A DNA stretch of 64,000 nucleotides from positions 62,001 through 126,000 of the forward strand of contig NZ_FUKO01000020.1 in assembly GCF_900163815.1 (NCBI RefSeq). The letters are read 5' to 3'. This DNA is from Microbacterium esteraromaticum (GTDB lineage Bacteria > Actinomycetota > Actinomycetes > Actinomycetales > Microbacteriaceae). Position numbers and translations under genes: made by a program. The notes below the pieces were generated by a model that was not told the origin of the DNA, did not search any database, and saw only the letters and a program-made list of their open reading frames with translations. Positions 9,671 to 18,907 of the stretch are shown one piece after another. Within the stretch, counting starts at the first letter, position 1; every line of letters begins with the position of its first letter.

Positions 9671-9733
9671 CCTGACGGGAGCGTCCCGACAGGCAGAATC
9701 GGGGAGGTCGGCGCTCGCCGACCTCCCCGATTC
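9671..9733 (-). terminator. Tandem hairpins between the BMP gene and the ATPase gene
   Basis: Two inverted repeats lie back to back in the gap. The first met by transcription has perfect 16-base arms at 9718-9733 and 9696-9711 with a six-base loop. The second has ten-base arms at 9684-9693 and 9671-9680 with one mismatch and a three-base loop. Neither is followed by a U-run. In binding-protein ABC operons such structures usually stabilise the upstream message or cause partial termination, giving more binding protein than membrane components. Attenuation is the likeliest role. Confidence 0.7.
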
Positions 9734-9740
9734 CGGAATA

Positions 9741-10844
9741 TCACTTGCTCAGGTACGAGGTGACCTCGACCTTTCCGTCGATGATGTCCTGACGGAGCTG
9801 CTTGACCTCATCCTGCAGGCCGGAATCGACCTTGTCGGAGAAGTTGTGCAGGTCGGCGATGCCGACACCCTCGTTGTCGAGGGTTCCGATGTAGGCGGTC
9901 GCGTCGAACTCGCCCTCGCCACTGGCCAGCAGCGCCTGGTAGGTCGACAGGTCCATGGCCTTCAGCACCGAGGTGAGCACGACGTCAGCGGTGCTCGGGT
10001 CGGTGACGAAGAGGTCGGCGTCAGCGCCGATGAGGGCGATGTCCTTGCCGGACTCCTTGATGGCCTGCTGCGCCGACTGGTAGATCGGTCCGCCGACGGG
10101 GAGGATGACGTCGACACCCTGGTTGAGGATGTTGACTGCAACCTGCTTCGCATCCGGGTTGGCTTCGAAGCCGCCCGTGAACGAACCGGTCTTGCCGTCC
10201 CAGCCCACGACCTTGACGTCGGTGCCCTTGACCTCGTTGTAGTAGTTGACGCCCTGGAGGTAGCCGTCCATGAAGATCGTCACGGTCGGGAATTCCATGC
10301 CGCCGTAGGTGCCGACCTTGCCGGTCTTGGAGTATCCGGCCGACAGGTAGCCAGCGAGGAACGCCGCCTGAGCAGTGTCGTACAGCAGCGGCTTGACGTT
10401 CTCGGCATCCTTCTTGCCGTCGAAGTCGTTGTCGGCGGCGTCGTCGACGAGGATGAAGTCGATGTCGGGGTTGGCGTTGGCCGCCTCGACCGTGGCCGCC
10501 GACAGCGCGAAGCCCACGGCGACGATGGCGTTGCAGCCCTCGTCGACGAGGTTGGTGATGTTGGGGCCGTACTCGGTCTCAGCGTTGGACTGCACGTCCT
10601 TGAGCTTGACGCCGAGCTCGTCGGCTGCCTTCTGCGCACCCTCGAACGAGAGCTGGTTGAACGACTTGTCGTCGAACCCGCCCATGTCGGAGACGATGCA
10701 CGGCAGGAAATCGGATGCAGCGGGCTTGTCGCTCGTGGTGCCGCCGGGCTTCTCGGTCGGTGCCTGACCGCATGCCGACAGAGCAAAGATCATGCCTGCG
10801 GCGACGGTTGCGCCCAAAAGCTTCTTGGTGGTGGAGATGGACAC
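9741..10844 (-). CDS. BMP-family nucleoside-binding lipoprotein
   Basis: 367 residues. A signal peptide (residues 1-24) ends in the lipobox LSAC, giving a lipid-anchored extracytoplasmic protein, followed by a Gly/Thr/Lys linker. SDMGGFDDKSFNQLSFEG and AVGFALSAATVEAA are typical of the BMP/PnrA/TmpC basic membrane protein family, which binds purine and pyrimidine nucleosides. Start GTG 10844 has AGGGAGG five bases upstream. An ATG at 10848 is in another frame. First gene of the seven-gene nucleoside operon; its promoter should lie in 10849-10962, where I could not pick a convincing -35/-10 pair. Confidence 0.92.
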   Translation of the reverse strand: MSISTTKKLLGATVAAGMIFALSACGQAPTEKPGGTTSDKPAASDFLPCIVSDMGGFDDKSFNQLSFEGAQKAADELGVKLKDVQSNAETEYGPNITNLVDEGCNAIVAVGFALSAATVEAANANPDIDFILVDDAADNDFDGKKDAENVKPLLYDTAQAAFLAGYLSAGYSKTGKVGTYGGMEFPTVTIFMDGYLQGVNYYNEVKGTDVKVVGWDGKTGSFTGGFEANPDAKQVAVNILNQGVDVILPVGGPIYQSAQQAIKESGKDIALIGADADLFVTDPSTADVVLTSVLKAMDLSTYQALLASGEGEFDATAYIGTLDNEGVGIADLHNFSDKVDSGLQDEVKQLRQDIIDGKVEVTSYLSK

Positions 10845-10962
10845 TCATGCCTCCCTGAGAGATTCCGCGGCCATCGCGGGTCGATCAAAGCTACCTACTG
10901 TTACGCGCAATGCGCACCTTTCCCTGGGCAGTGCTGGCGAAAGGTTACAAACCTGCAATGTC

Positions 10963-10975
10963 CCCCGGTGCGGGG
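10963..10975 (-). terminator. Short GC hairpin after the guanylyltransferase gene
   Basis: CCCCG and CGGGG arms with a three-base loop, about 15 bases past the stop of the guanylyltransferase gene. There is no U-run, so it is at best a weak terminator separating that gene from the nucleoside operon. Confidence 0.35.
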
Positions 10976-10990
10976 CTTGGACATCCGCTA

Positions 10991-12106
10991 CTAGAGCACG
11001 TCTCCACGACCGCTGAGCTTGAGCGATTCGACCACGCCCTTCACCCGCTGCGCGTGTTCGATCGTGGTCACCAGAAGCGCGTCCTCGGTGTCGACCACGA
11101 CGATGTCGTGCACACCCACCAGGCTGATCACGCGGGAGGTCTGACTGACGAGGATGCCGCTGGCCGCGTCGCTCAGCACACGTGCCCTGGGCCCCAGCAC
11201 GGCCAGGTCGTTCTTGCGGCCGTTGGTGATGAGTTTGGTGAGCGAAGCGAAGTCGCCCACATCATCCCAGTCGAAGTGGCCAGGCACGACGGCAAGGCGC
11301 CCTCTGGCGGCTGCGGGTTCGGCGACCGCGTAGTCGATGGCGATCTTCTTCAGCCTCGGCCAGATCCGGTCGACCGCCGGTCCTCGTCGCTCACGGTCGT
11401 CCCATGCCTCGGCGAGTTCGAGCAGTCCCGCGTGCAGTTCGGGCTCGCTGGCGGCGAGTTCATCGAGCAGTACGCTCGCCTTCGCGATGAACATGCCCGC
11501 GTTCCACAGGTAGCCGCGGTCGGCGAGGTACTCCTTGGCCGTCGCGAGGTCGGGCTTCTCCACGAAGCGCTCGACCAGAGCCGCTTCACGGGCGCCATCC
11601 ACAACGAGCTCCTCGCCGCGCTTGATGTACCCGAAGCCGACGGCCGGCTCAGTCGGCGAGATGCCGATGGTGCAGATGTATCCCTCGCGTGCGACTTCGA
11701 CAGCATCCCGCACGGCGAATTCGAAGACGCGCGTACCCCGGATCACATGGTCGGCGCTGAACGATCCGATGATGACCTCCGGATCGCGACGATGCAGGAT
11801 CGCGGCGGCGAGGCCGATGGCCGCGGCGGATTCGCGCGGCTCGGATTCGAGGAAGACGTTCTCATCAGGGATGCCGGGCAGCTCCGCCTCGACTGCCGCG
11901 CGGTGCGCGCGGCCGGTGACCACGGCGATGCGGTTCTCTCCTGCCAGCGGCAGGAGCCGATCCCAGGTGTCCCGCAGCAGAGAGTGGCCGGAGCCGGTGA
12001 GGTCGTGCAGGAACTTCGGCGCATCCGCGCGCGACAGCGGCCACAGCCTGCTGCCGATGCCGCCGGCGGGAATCACTGCGTAGAAGTCTTCGATCGGCTT
12101 CGTCAT
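10991..12106 (-). CDS. manC: Mannose-1-phosphate guanylyltransferase
   Basis: 371 residues. IPAGGIGSRLWPLSR near the N-terminus is the nucleotidyltransferase GTP loop, and VERFVEKPDLATA carries the conserved FVEKP sugar-phosphate motif. It makes GDP-mannose from mannose-1-phosphate and GTP for glycolipid, polysaccharide and protein mannosylation. The C-terminal isomerase domain of bifunctional enzymes is absent. ATG 12106 is preferred over GTG 12112 because a -10 hexamer TAACCT ends exactly six bases before it, predicting a leaderless message. It stands alone. The pmt gene at 47.9 kb is a plausible downstream consumer of GDP-mannose. Confidence 0.9.
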   Translation of the reverse strand: MTKPIEDFYAVIPAGGIGSRLWPLSRADAPKFLHDLTGSGHSLLRDTWDRLLPLAGENRIAVVTGRAHRAAVEAELPGIPDENVFLESEPRESAAAIGLAAAILHRRDPEVIIGSFSADHVIRGTRVFEFAVRDAVEVAREGYICTIGISPTEPAVGFGYIKRGEELVVDGAREAALVERFVEKPDLATAKEYLADRGYLWNAGMFIAKASVLLDELAASEPELHAGLLELAEAWDDRERRGPAVDRIWPRLKKIAIDYAVAEPAAARGRLAVVPGHFDWDDVGDFASLTKLITNGRKNDLAVLGPRARVLSDAASGILVSQTSRVISLVGVHDIVVVDTEDALLVTTIEHAQRVKGVVESLKLSGRGDVL

Positions 12107-12112
12107 GATCAC

Positions 12113-12118
12113 AGGTTA
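12113..12118 (-). promoter_or_regulatory. -10 hexamer TAACCT, leaderless promoter of the guanylyltransferase gene
   Basis: Minus-strand TAACCT followed by six bases and ATG 12106. The spacing puts +1 at the start codon. Confidence 0.55.
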
Positions 12119-12176
12119 CCGGCGCCCGGCGACGCGCTAAGGGTCGCCTTCGTCGCCCACAGCGTTCTGACAGGAA

Positions 12177-12182
12177 TAGGAT
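12177..12182 (+). promoter_or_regulatory. Probable -10 hexamer of the sdhCDAB operon
   Basis: TAGGAT at 12177-12182 with no strong -35. It predicts a leader of about 55 bases containing the perfect palindrome TGATCGATCA (12223-12232) just before the GGAGG ribosome-binding site of sdhC. Confidence 0.4.
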
Positions 12183-12243
12183 GGATGAGATCGGGCGTGC
12201 CCTGACGCACGAACCCGGCATCTGATCGATCAGGGAGGACGAA

Positions 12244-12678
12244 GTGTCCACGAGCGCTCGCTTGACACCGTCGATATCGGAGACGACCTCAAAGGCCCCG
12301 CGCGGCACCCTTTACCGGGGCGGCGGAGGCATGTGGTCGTGGGTGCTTCATCGCATCACCGGTGTGGCGATTTTCTTCTTCCTGCTGGTGCACGTGCTCG
12401 ACACCGCACTCATCAGGCTGTCACCCGCCGCTTACGACGCCGTCATCGGCACGTATAAGAACCCGATCATGGCGTTCGGTGAAGTCGTGCTGGTGGCGGG
12501 CATCGTTTTCCATGCGATGAACGGCCTGCGCATCATCCTGGTCGACTTCTGGTCGAAGGGCACGAAGTATCAGCGGCAGCTGTACTGGATCGTGATCGGC
12601 GTGTGGGTCGTCATCATGGCGGGCTTCGTGCCGCGCCACCTCACCCTCGCACTCGCAGGCTTCGGAGGAGGCAACTGA
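12244..12678 (+). CDS. sdhC: Succinate dehydrogenase cytochrome b556 subunit
   Basis: 144 residues with three membrane helices. WSWVLHRITGVAIFF is the SdhC signature (quinone-site Ser and Arg), and histidines in FLLVHVLDTA and VFHAMNGLR are candidate haem ligands. It anchors complex II and carries electrons to menaquinone. GTG 12244 is preceded by GGGAGGACGAA. The 25-residue hydrophilic N-terminus is normal for actinobacteria. First of four genes in order C-D-A-B; its stop overlaps the sdhD start by one base. Confidence 0.92.
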   Translation: MSTSARLTPSISETTSKAPRGTLYRGGGGMWSWVLHRITGVAIFFFLLVHVLDTALIRLSPAAYDAVIGTYKNPIMAFGEVVLVAGIVFHAMNGLRIILVDFWSKGTKYQRQLYWIVIGVWVVIMAGFVPRHLTLALAGFGGGN

Positions 12679-13121
12679 TGTCCGCACAGACTGTCGCACC
12701 CCAGGCGCGTCGCCAGCGCGGGTTCAATATCGAGAAGTGGGGCTGGCTGTTCATGCGCGGCTCCGGTGTGCTGCTCATCGTGCTGATCTTCGGGCACCTC
12801 TTCGTCAACCTGATGGTCGGCGAAGGCATCCACGCCGTTGATTTCGGCTTCGTCGCCGGAAAGTACGCCACGCCGTTCTGGCAGTGGTGGGACGTCCTCA
12901 TGCTGTGGCTCGCGCTGATTCATGGCAGCAACGGCATGCGCACCATCGTGAACGACTACGTCACGCACGAGGGCGCACGCAAGGCGCTGGTCTGGGCGAT
13001 CGGCCTGGCCGCCGCCCTCCTCATCATCCTGGGCACCCTGGTGGTGTTCACGTTCGACCCGTGCGGCGGCGTCCTCGAAGACGGCGCGCTCTGGGAGACC
13101 TGCCTGGCGCTGGGCAAGTAG
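12678..13121 (+). CDS. sdhD: Succinate dehydrogenase hydrophobic membrane anchor subunit
   Basis: 147 residues, three membrane helices. NIEKWGWLFMRGSGVLLIVLI begins helix 1; FGHLFVNLMV and LALIHGSNGMRTIVNDY hold the conserved histidines and the HxxNGxR motif mirrored in SdhC. ATG 12678 sits in TGATG with GGAGG upstream. It completes the membrane anchor of the actinobacterial menaquinone-reducing complex II. Confidence 0.92.
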   Translation: MSAQTVAPQARRQRGFNIEKWGWLFMRGSGVLLIVLIFGHLFVNLMVGEGIHAVDFGFVAGKYATPFWQWWDVLMLWLALIHGSNGMRTIVNDYVTHEGARKALVWAIGLAAALLIILGTLVVFTFDPCGGVLEDGALWETCLALGK

Positions 13122-13139
13122 ACAAGAAGGCAGACAAGA

Positions 13140-14966
13140 GTGACTACGCAGACCCATGACTCCGTCGTGCGCGACGGTGTGCACTATCACGAGTTCGACA
13201 TCGTCATCGTCGGCGCCGGCGGCGCCGGGATGCGGGCCGCCATCGAAGCTGGCCCCGGTGCCAGGACGGCAGTGATCTCCAAGCTGTACCCGACCCGCTC
13301 GCACACCGGTGCGGCGCAGGGCGGCATGGCCGCCGCCCTCGCGAACGTCGAGGACGACAACTGGGAGTGGCACACCTACGACACCGTCAAGGGCGGCGAC
13401 TACCTCGTCGACCAGGATGCGGCCGAGATCCTCGCGAAGGAGGCCATCGACGCGGTCATCGACCTCGAGAACATGGGCTTGCCCTTCAACCGCACGCCCG
13501 AAGGCAAGATCGACCAGCGCCGCTTCGGCGGGCACACCTCCGAGCACGGCAAGGCTGCGGTCCGCCGCGCCTGCTACGCCGCAGACCGCACCGGGCACAT
13601 GATCCTGCAGACGCTGTTCCAGAACTGCGTCCGGCTGGGCATCAACTTCTTCAACGAGTTCTATGTGCTCGATCTGATGACGGTGAAGGATGCCGACGGA
13701 ACCACGCAGGTCGCGGGCGTCGTCGCCTACGACCTCGCCACCGGCGAGCTGCACGTGTTCCACTCGAAGGCCGTCATCTTCGCGACCGGCGGCTTCGGAA
13801 AGATCTTCAAGACCACCTCCAACGCGCACACCCTCACCGGCGACGGCGTGGGAATCGTCTGGCGCAAGGGTCTGCCACTGGAAGACCTGGAGTTCTTCCA
13901 GTTCCACCCCACCGGCCTCGCCGGCCTCGGCATCCTCCTCACGGAGGGCGCCCGCGGCGAAGGCGCGATCCTGCGCAACGCCTCCGGTGAGCGGTTCATG
14001 GAGCGCTACGCGCCCACGATCAAGGACCTCGCCCCGCGCGACATCGTCGCGCGCAGCATGGTGCAGGAAGTGCAGGAAGGCCGCGGCGCCGGTCCGCACA
14101 AGGATTACGTGCTGCTGGACTGCACCCACCTGGGTGCCGAGGTGCTCGAGACCAAGCTGCCCGACATCACCGAATTCGCCCGCACGTACCTCGGCGTGGA
14201 TCCGGTCGTCGAGCCGGTCCCGGTGATGCCCACGGCGCACTACGCGATGGGCGGCATCCCCACGAACAACAACGCCGAGGTTCTGCAGAGCAACACCGAT
14301 GTCGTGCCGGGTCTCTACGCGGCGGGCGAGTGCGCCTGCGTGTCTGTGCATGGCTCCAACCGTCTCGGCACCAACTCGCTGCTCGACATCAATGTCTTCG
14401 GCAAGCGCGCCGGCCGCAACGCGGTCGAGTACATCAAGACCGCCGAATTCGTGCCGATGCCCGACAACCCTGCCGGGTTCGTGAAGGACATGGTCGAGGG
14501 ACTGCGAACCAACCAGGGCACAGAGCGCATCGCCGTGCTGCGCAAGAAGCTGCAGGACGAGATGGACAAGGGCGCCCAGGTGTTCCGCACGCACGAGTCG
14601 CTCGAGCACGTGCTGGGCGTGATCAAGGAACTGCGCGAGCGCTACAAGAACGTCCACGTCGACGACAAGGGCAAGCGCTTCAACACCGACTTGCTAGAGG
14701 CCGTCGAGCTGGGCTTCCTGCTCGACATCGCCGAGGTCGTCGTCTACGCGGCGCAGAATCGCGAAGAGAGCCGCGGTGGTCACATGCGCGACGACTTCCC
14801 GAATCGCGATGACGAGAACTACATGAAGCACACGATGGCGTATCTGACTGGCGACCCGCATTCGTCGACGCCTGCAGACCACATCCGCCTGGACTGGAAG
14901 CCCGTGGTCTTCACTAAGCATGAGAATGGCGAGCTCAAATACCCGCCGCTGGAGAGGAAGTACTGA
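13140..14966 (+). CDS. sdhA: Succinate dehydrogenase flavoprotein subunit
   Basis: 608 residues. It has the FAD dinucleotide loop [22 protein letters not shown] with the covalent-FAD histidine H55, the substrate-site HPTGL segment and the C-terminal Fum_reductase domain. It oxidises succinate to fumarate at the cytoplasmic face. GTG 13140 lies 18 bases after sdhD. The C-terminal [19 protein letters not shown] block is conserved, indicating a complete subunit. Confidence 0.95.
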   Translation: MTTQTHDSVVRDGVHYHEFDIVIVGAGGAGMRAAIEAGPGARTAVISKLYPTRSHTGAAQGGMAAALANVEDDNWEWHTYDTVKGGDYLVDQDAAEILAKEAIDAVIDLENMGLPFNRTPEGKIDQRRFGGHTSEHGKAAVRRACYAADRTGHMILQTLFQNCVRLGINFFNEFYVLDLMTVKDADGTTQVAGVVAYDLATGELHVFHSKAVIFATGGFGKIFKTTSNAHTLTGDGVGIVWRKGLPLEDLEFFQFHPTGLAGLGILLTEGARGEGAILRNASGERFMERYAPTIKDLAPRDIVARSMVQEVQEGRGAGPHKDYVLLDCTHLGAEVLETKLPDITEFARTYLGVDPVVEPVPVMPTAHYAMGGIPTNNNAEVLQSNTDVVPGLYAAGECACVSVHGSNRLGTNSLLDINVFGKRAGRNAVEYIKTAEFVPMPDNPAGFVKDMVEGLRTNQGTERIAVLRKKLQDEMDKGAQVFRTHESLEHVLGVIKELRERYKNVHVDDKGKRFNTDLLEAVELGFLLDIAEVVVYAAQNREESRGGHMRDDFPNRDDENYMKHTMAYLTGDPHSSTPADHIRLDWKPVVFTKHENGELKYPPLERKY

Positions 14967-14968
14967 GC

Positions 14969-15739
14969 ATGTCGAACGCCGTCGCCGAGGCCCCTGCGGA
15001 CAACCCCGCGAACGAGTCGGGCATCCAGTCATTCCTCGTCACTTTCATCGTTCGTCGCTTCGACCCCGAGGTGGATGCTGAACCGCGCTGGGTCGACTAC
15101 GACGTCGAGCTGTACGCAACCGACCGTGTGCTCGACGCGCTGCACAAGATCAAGTGGGAGGTCGACGGGTCGCTGAGCTTCCGTCGCTCCTGCGCCCACG
15201 GAATCTGCGGCTCGGATGCCATGCGCATCAACGGCCGCAACCGGCTGGCCTGCAAGACGCTGATCAAGGACCTCGACATCTCGAAGCCCATCTACGTGGA
15301 GGCCATCAAGGGTCTGCCACTGGAGAAGGACCTCATCGTCGACATGGAGCCGTTCTTCGCGTCGTACCGGGAGATCCAGCCTTTCCTGATCGCGAACTCC
15401 ACACCGGAGAAGGACAAGGAGCGCGTGCAATCCATCGCCGACCGCGCGATCTACGACGACACCACCAAGTGCATCCTGTGCGCGGCGTGCACGTCGTCCT
15501 GCCCCGTGTTCTGGACCGATGGCCAGTACTTCGGCCCGGCGGCGATCGTGAACGCGCACCGCTTCATCTTCGATTCGCGCGACGACGCAGCAGATGTGCG
15601 CCTGGACATCCTCAACGACAAGGAGGGCGTGTGGCGCTGCCGCACGACTTTCAACTGCACCGAGGCGTGCCCCCGCGGTATCGAGGTCACCAAGGCCATC
15701 GCCGAGGTGAAGCAGGCAGTGCTGCGCGGCGGCCGCTGA
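14969..15739 (+). CDS. sdhB: Succinate dehydrogenase iron-sulfur subunit
   Basis: 256 residues. The plant-type [2Fe-2S] site is RRSCAHGICGSDAM plus RLACKTL. The bacterial ferredoxin-type half has CILCAACTSSCPVFW, then a later Cys and the TEACPRG motif for the [4Fe-4S] and [3Fe-4S] clusters. It passes electrons from SdhA to the membrane quinone site. ATG 14969 comes two bases after the sdhA stop. Last gene of the operon; no convincing terminator was seen before the next gene. Confidence 0.95.
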   Translation: MSNAVAEAPADNPANESGIQSFLVTFIVRRFDPEVDAEPRWVDYDVELYATDRVLDALHKIKWEVDGSLSFRRSCAHGICGSDAMRINGRNRLACKTLIKDLDISKPIYVEAIKGLPLEKDLIVDMEPFFASYREIQPFLIANSTPEKDKERVQSIADRAIYDDTTKCILCAACTSSCPVFWTDGQYFGPAAIVNAHRFIFDSRDDAADVRLDILNDKEGVWRCRTTFNCTEACPRGIEVTKAIAEVKQAVLRGGR

Positions 15740-15788
15740 CCGCAGACGCCTGATCGTCTCGAGTGGGGACCGACGGGAGGGTGGTGAC

Positions 15789-16928
15789 GTGTCCGAGCCG
15801 AACGACGAGACGACCGACCCCGGTCGTCTCGATGCAGCTGTCGAGCGCGCCACGGCGCTGACGAAGCGCACACTGGGACTTTTCCCGGTTCGAGTCTGGC
15901 GTCACTTTCTGCAGAACAACGGTTTCCTGCTCGCCGCCGGCGTCAGCTACCAGGCGCTGTTCGCGATCTTCGCGACGGTATATCTGGTCTTCGCCATCGC
16001 GGGCCTGTGGCTCGGCGGCAGTCCGTTCGCCATCGACGCGCTGATCGACATGATCAACGGCTACATCCCGAACCTGATCAGCGACGTCGACGGCGTCGGG
16101 CTGGCCACCCCGGATCAGGTGCGCACCATCGCGTCTAACACCAGCGGTGTCTTCGGAGTGACAGGGTTGATCGCGCTGGGCACCGTCATCTGGACGGCGA
16201 TCGGCTGGGTGACGTTCACACGACGCGCTGTGCGTGACATCTTCACGCTTCCGCCTGACCGCCGCAACTACTTCATCTTGAAGTCCGGTGATCTGCTCGC
16301 CGCCCTCATCTTCGGTCTCGCACTCGTCCTGGCCTCGGTGCTGAGCTCGGGCAGCGCGGCCGTGCTGAGTTGGTTGCTCGCGCAGTTGGACTGGGACACC
16401 GGCATCGGCGGCGTGAACCTCATCCGTCTCGGCACCGTCGTCGTATCGTTCGCACTGATGTCAGCGGCACTGGCCGCGATGGTGCGCTTCCTCACCGGCA
16501 CCTCGCTGAACTGGCGCACCATCTGGCCAGGAGCGCTGCTCGGCGGCGGTGCGATGACCGTGCTCCAGTTCGGTGCGGGATTCCTGCTCAGCTACACGCC
16601 GTCCAATCCGCTGCTCGCGACATTCGCCTTCTTCATCGGGCTGCTGCTCTGGTTCCGCGTCAACGGTGTGGTGATGCTGGTCGCCGCCTCATGGATCGCC
16701 GTCGCTGCGCAGGATCGCGATGTTCCACTGCTTCCGAAGACGGAAGAGCAGCGTCGCGCAGAGGAGCGGCGAGAGCGCATCGCGGCTGCTCGGCTGCGAC
16801 TGCGCGAGGCGCAGCGCTCACGTGAGAATGCACCCTGGTATCGCGCCCGGTCCGCCGAACGGGATCTGCGCGAGGCGGAGTCGGAGCTCGCTCATCTTGT
16901 CGCGGACAGCGCTCCACAGCCCCGGTGA
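15789..16928 (+). CDS. YihY/BrkB-family inner membrane protein
   Basis: 379 residues with six predicted membrane helices. FLLAAGVSYQALFAIFATVY is the YihY/virulence factor BrkB signature, and the middle has FRVNGVVMLVAASWIAVA. The C-terminal 60 residues are charged (EEQRRAEERRERIAAARLRL), probably a cytoplasmic coiled coil, typical of actinobacterial members. The role is not established; the old ribonuclease BN label for this family is not supported. GTG 15789 lies after GGGAGGGTGGTGAC. The stop is at 16928, 53 bases before exonuclease III. Confidence 0.85.
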   Translation: MSEPNDETTDPGRLDAAVERATALTKRTLGLFPVRVWRHFLQNNGFLLAAGVSYQALFAIFATVYLVFAIAGLWLGGSPFAIDALIDMINGYIPNLISDVDGVGLATPDQVRTIASNTSGVFGVTGLIALGTVIWTAIGWVTFTRRAVRDIFTLPPDRRNYFILKSGDLLAALIFGLALVLASVLSSGSAAVLSWLLAQLDWDTGIGGVNLIRLGTVVVSFALMSAALAAMVRFLTGTSLNWRTIWPGALLGGGAMTVLQFGAGFLLSYTPSNPLLATFAFFIGLLLWFRVNGVVMLVAASWIAVAAQDRDVPLLPKTEEQRRAEERRERIAAARLRLREAQRSRENAPWYRARSAERDLREAESELAHLVADSAPQPR

Positions 16929-16968
16929 ACCGCGCGTGTGCCGAATGCGCGACGTCGGCGCCCCTGGT

Positions 16969-16974
16969 TAGGCT
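16969..16974 (+). promoter_or_regulatory. -10 hexamer TAGGCT, leaderless promoter of exonuclease III
   Basis: TAGGCT, then seven bases, then ATG 16982. Same arrangement as at several other genes here. Confidence 0.55.
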
Positions 16975-16981
16975 GGTTGGC

Positions 16982-17821
16982 ATGCCCCATCTGCGTATCG
17001 CCTCGGTCAATGTCAACGGGATTCGAGCGGCGGTGCGCAATGGCATGCACTCCTGGCTCGATGCCGCAGACGTCGATATCGTCACCGTGCAGGAGGTCCG
17101 CGGGCAGGACGAGCACATCGAAGCCGCATTTCCGGGATGGTCGATCGTGCACGACGTCGCCACAGCCAAAGGACGTGCCGGGGTCGCCATCGTGAGCCGC
17201 ACTCCCCCGCTGGCCTCGCGCACGCAGTTCGGTGACGACGATTTCGACAGCGCCGGCCGCTGGATCGAAGCCGACTTCCTTCTCGGTGACATGCCTCTGA
17301 CCGTGGTCAGCGCCTATGTACACTCCGGCGAGGCCGACACCCCCAAGCAGGAAGAGAAGTGGCGCTTCCTCGACGCGTTCGGGCCGCGGCTTTCCGCACT
17401 CGCTGAGGACGGTGCGCTGGCGGTCGTCACCGGCGACCTCAATGTCGGCCACCGAGAGCTGGACATCAAGAACTGGCGCGGCAATCGCAAGAAGTCCGGG
17501 TTCCTGCCACGTGAGCGCGCCTATTTCGATCGCTTCCTCGGCGAGGCGGGTCAGCAGATCACCGGAGTCGATGGCACGGTAGGCACCGGCCTCGGCTGGG
17601 TCGACGTGGGGCGCCGCTTCCATGGCGAGGTCGATGGTCCATACACATGGTGGTCCGCTCGCGGCCAGGCGTTCGACAACGACACCGGCTGGCGCATCGA
17701 CTATCACCTGGTGAGTCCTCCGCTCGCCGAGCGCGTGCAGGCGTACCACGTCGCACGGGCTGCATCGTATGCCGAGCGGTGGAGCGACCACGCACCGGTT
17801 GTCGTCGACTACGCCTACTGA
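16982..17821 (+). CDS. xthA: Exodeoxyribonuclease III
   Basis: 279 residues. IASVNVNGIRAA, TVQEVRGQD, the GDLNVGHRELDIKN segment, WWSARGQAFDNDTGWRIDY and the terminal WSDHAP give a complete exonuclease/endonuclease/phosphatase fold with the metal-binding Asn, Glu, Asp and His. It is an AP endonuclease and 3'-phosphodiesterase in base-excision repair. Start ATG 16982 is favoured by the -10 box seven bases upstream; a longer frame from 16925 would overlap the YihY stop and adds unconserved residues. Confidence 0.92.
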   Translation: MPHLRIASVNVNGIRAAVRNGMHSWLDAADVDIVTVQEVRGQDEHIEAAFPGWSIVHDVATAKGRAGVAIVSRTPPLASRTQFGDDDFDSAGRWIEADFLLGDMPLTVVSAYVHSGEADTPKQEEKWRFLDAFGPRLSALAEDGALAVVTGDLNVGHRELDIKNWRGNRKKSGFLPRERAYFDRFLGEAGQQITGVDGTVGTGLGWVDVGRRFHGEVDGPYTWWSARGQAFDNDTGWRIDYHLVSPPLAERVQAYHVARAASYAERWSDHAPVVVDYAY

Positions 17822-17859
17822 GCTTCGTCTCCGGCGCTCGGGCTCTGAACCGCGTCCCA

Positions 17860-17865
17860 TAGGAT
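17860..17865 (+). promoter_or_regulatory. -10 hexamer TAGGAT, leaderless promoter of trpS
   Basis: TAGGAT, six bases, GTG 17872. Confidence 0.5.
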
Positions 17866-17871
17866 TGAACA

Positions 17872-18891
17872 GTGACCAAACCACGCCTCTACTCCGGAAT
17901 GCAGCCCTCCGCCGACTCCCTCCAGGCCGGCAACTACATCGGGGCGCTGCTGCAGTGGCGTGACATGCAGTCCTCTTATGACGCTTTCTTTTCGGTCGTC
18001 GATCTGCACGCCATCACCGTGGCACAGGACCCGGCGGTGCTGCGCGAGAAGACCCGACGCACCGCTGCACAGTACATCGCCGCGGGTATCGAGCCCTCCA
18101 AGTCGACGCTGTACGTGCAGTCGCACGTCCGAGCGCACGCGGAGCTGGCCTGGATCCTCAGCACCATCACCGGCTTCGGCGAGGCCAACCGGATGACGCA
18201 GTTCAAGGACAAGTCGTCCCGGTTCGGGGCGGATGCCACCTCGGTCGGCCTGTTCACGTACCCGGTTCTGATGGCAGCCGACATCCTGCTCTACCAGAGC
18301 GAACTCGTGCCCGTCGGCGACGACCAGAAGCAGCACGTCGAACTCACTCGCGACCTGGCCGAGCGGTTCAACAGCCGCTTCGGCGAGACTTTCACGGTGC
18401 CGACGCCGGTCATCCAGAAGGAGACCGCGCGCATCTACGATCTGCAGAACCCGACGTCGAAGATGTCGAAATCGGCAGAGAGCGATGCCGGTGTGCTGTG
18501 GCTGCTCGACGACCCGGCGAAGTCCGCGAAGAAGATCATGCGCGCGGTGACCGACACGGAGGGCTCCGTGCGGTTCGATCGCGAGAACAAGCCCGGGGTA
18601 TCCAATCTCCTCACCATCTACGCGGCCCTGAGCGGACGCCAGATGGAGTCGATCGAAGACGAGTACGCCGGCCGCGGTTACGGCGACTTCAAAAAGGGAC
18701 TCGCCGAGGTCATCGTCAGCGAATTCGGCCCGGTGCGCGATCGTGCCAATGAGCTGCTCGCCGACCCTGCAGAACTCGATCGCGTGCTCGCGACGAACGC
18801 TGCCAAGGCAGATGCCGTGGCCGATGCCACGCTCGCCGACGTCTATGACCGCGTCGGCCTGCTGCGCCGCGTCGGAACCCCCAATCGCTGA
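17872..18891 (+). CDS. trpS: Tryptophanyl-tRNA synthetase
   Basis: 339 residues, normal for the bacterial class Ic enzyme. [20 protein letters not shown] contains the HIGH-equivalent region, [13 protein letters not shown] the specificity region, and SKMSKS the ATP-site loop. It charges tRNA-Trp. GTG 17872 follows a TAGGAT box by six bases, so translation is probably leaderless. It is followed 16 bases later by the membrane protein gene. Confidence 0.95.
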   Translation: MTKPRLYSGMQPSADSLQAGNYIGALLQWRDMQSSYDAFFSVVDLHAITVAQDPAVLREKTRRTAAQYIAAGIEPSKSTLYVQSHVRAHAELAWILSTITGFGEANRMTQFKDKSSRFGADATSVGLFTYPVLMAADILLYQSELVPVGDDQKQHVELTRDLAERFNSRFGETFTVPTPVIQKETARIYDLQNPTSKMSKSAESDAGVLWLLDDPAKSAKKIMRAVTDTEGSVRFDRENKPGVSNLLTIYAALSGRQMESIEDEYAGRGYGDFKKGLAEVIVSEFGPVRDRANELLADPAELDRVLATNAAKADAVADATLADVYDRVGLLRRVGTPNR

Positions 18892-18907
18892 TCACCCGGA
18901 GGATGAC

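Noticed and set aside
8667..10994. Very long plus-strand open frame (775 codons) opposite the nucleoside ATPase and binding-protein genes
   Set aside because: It mirrors two clear genes, crosses their gap and has no recognisable domain; typical G+C-rich antisense frame.
12181..12225. Upstream ORF in the sdh leader (14 codons)
   Set aside because: Its ATG overlaps the proposed -10 box, so it would not be transcribed from that promoter; no ribosome-binding site.
12570..14657. Long minus-strand open frame opposite sdhD and sdhA
   Set aside because: Antisense to complete, motif-rich sdh genes; Val/His/Asp-rich filler.
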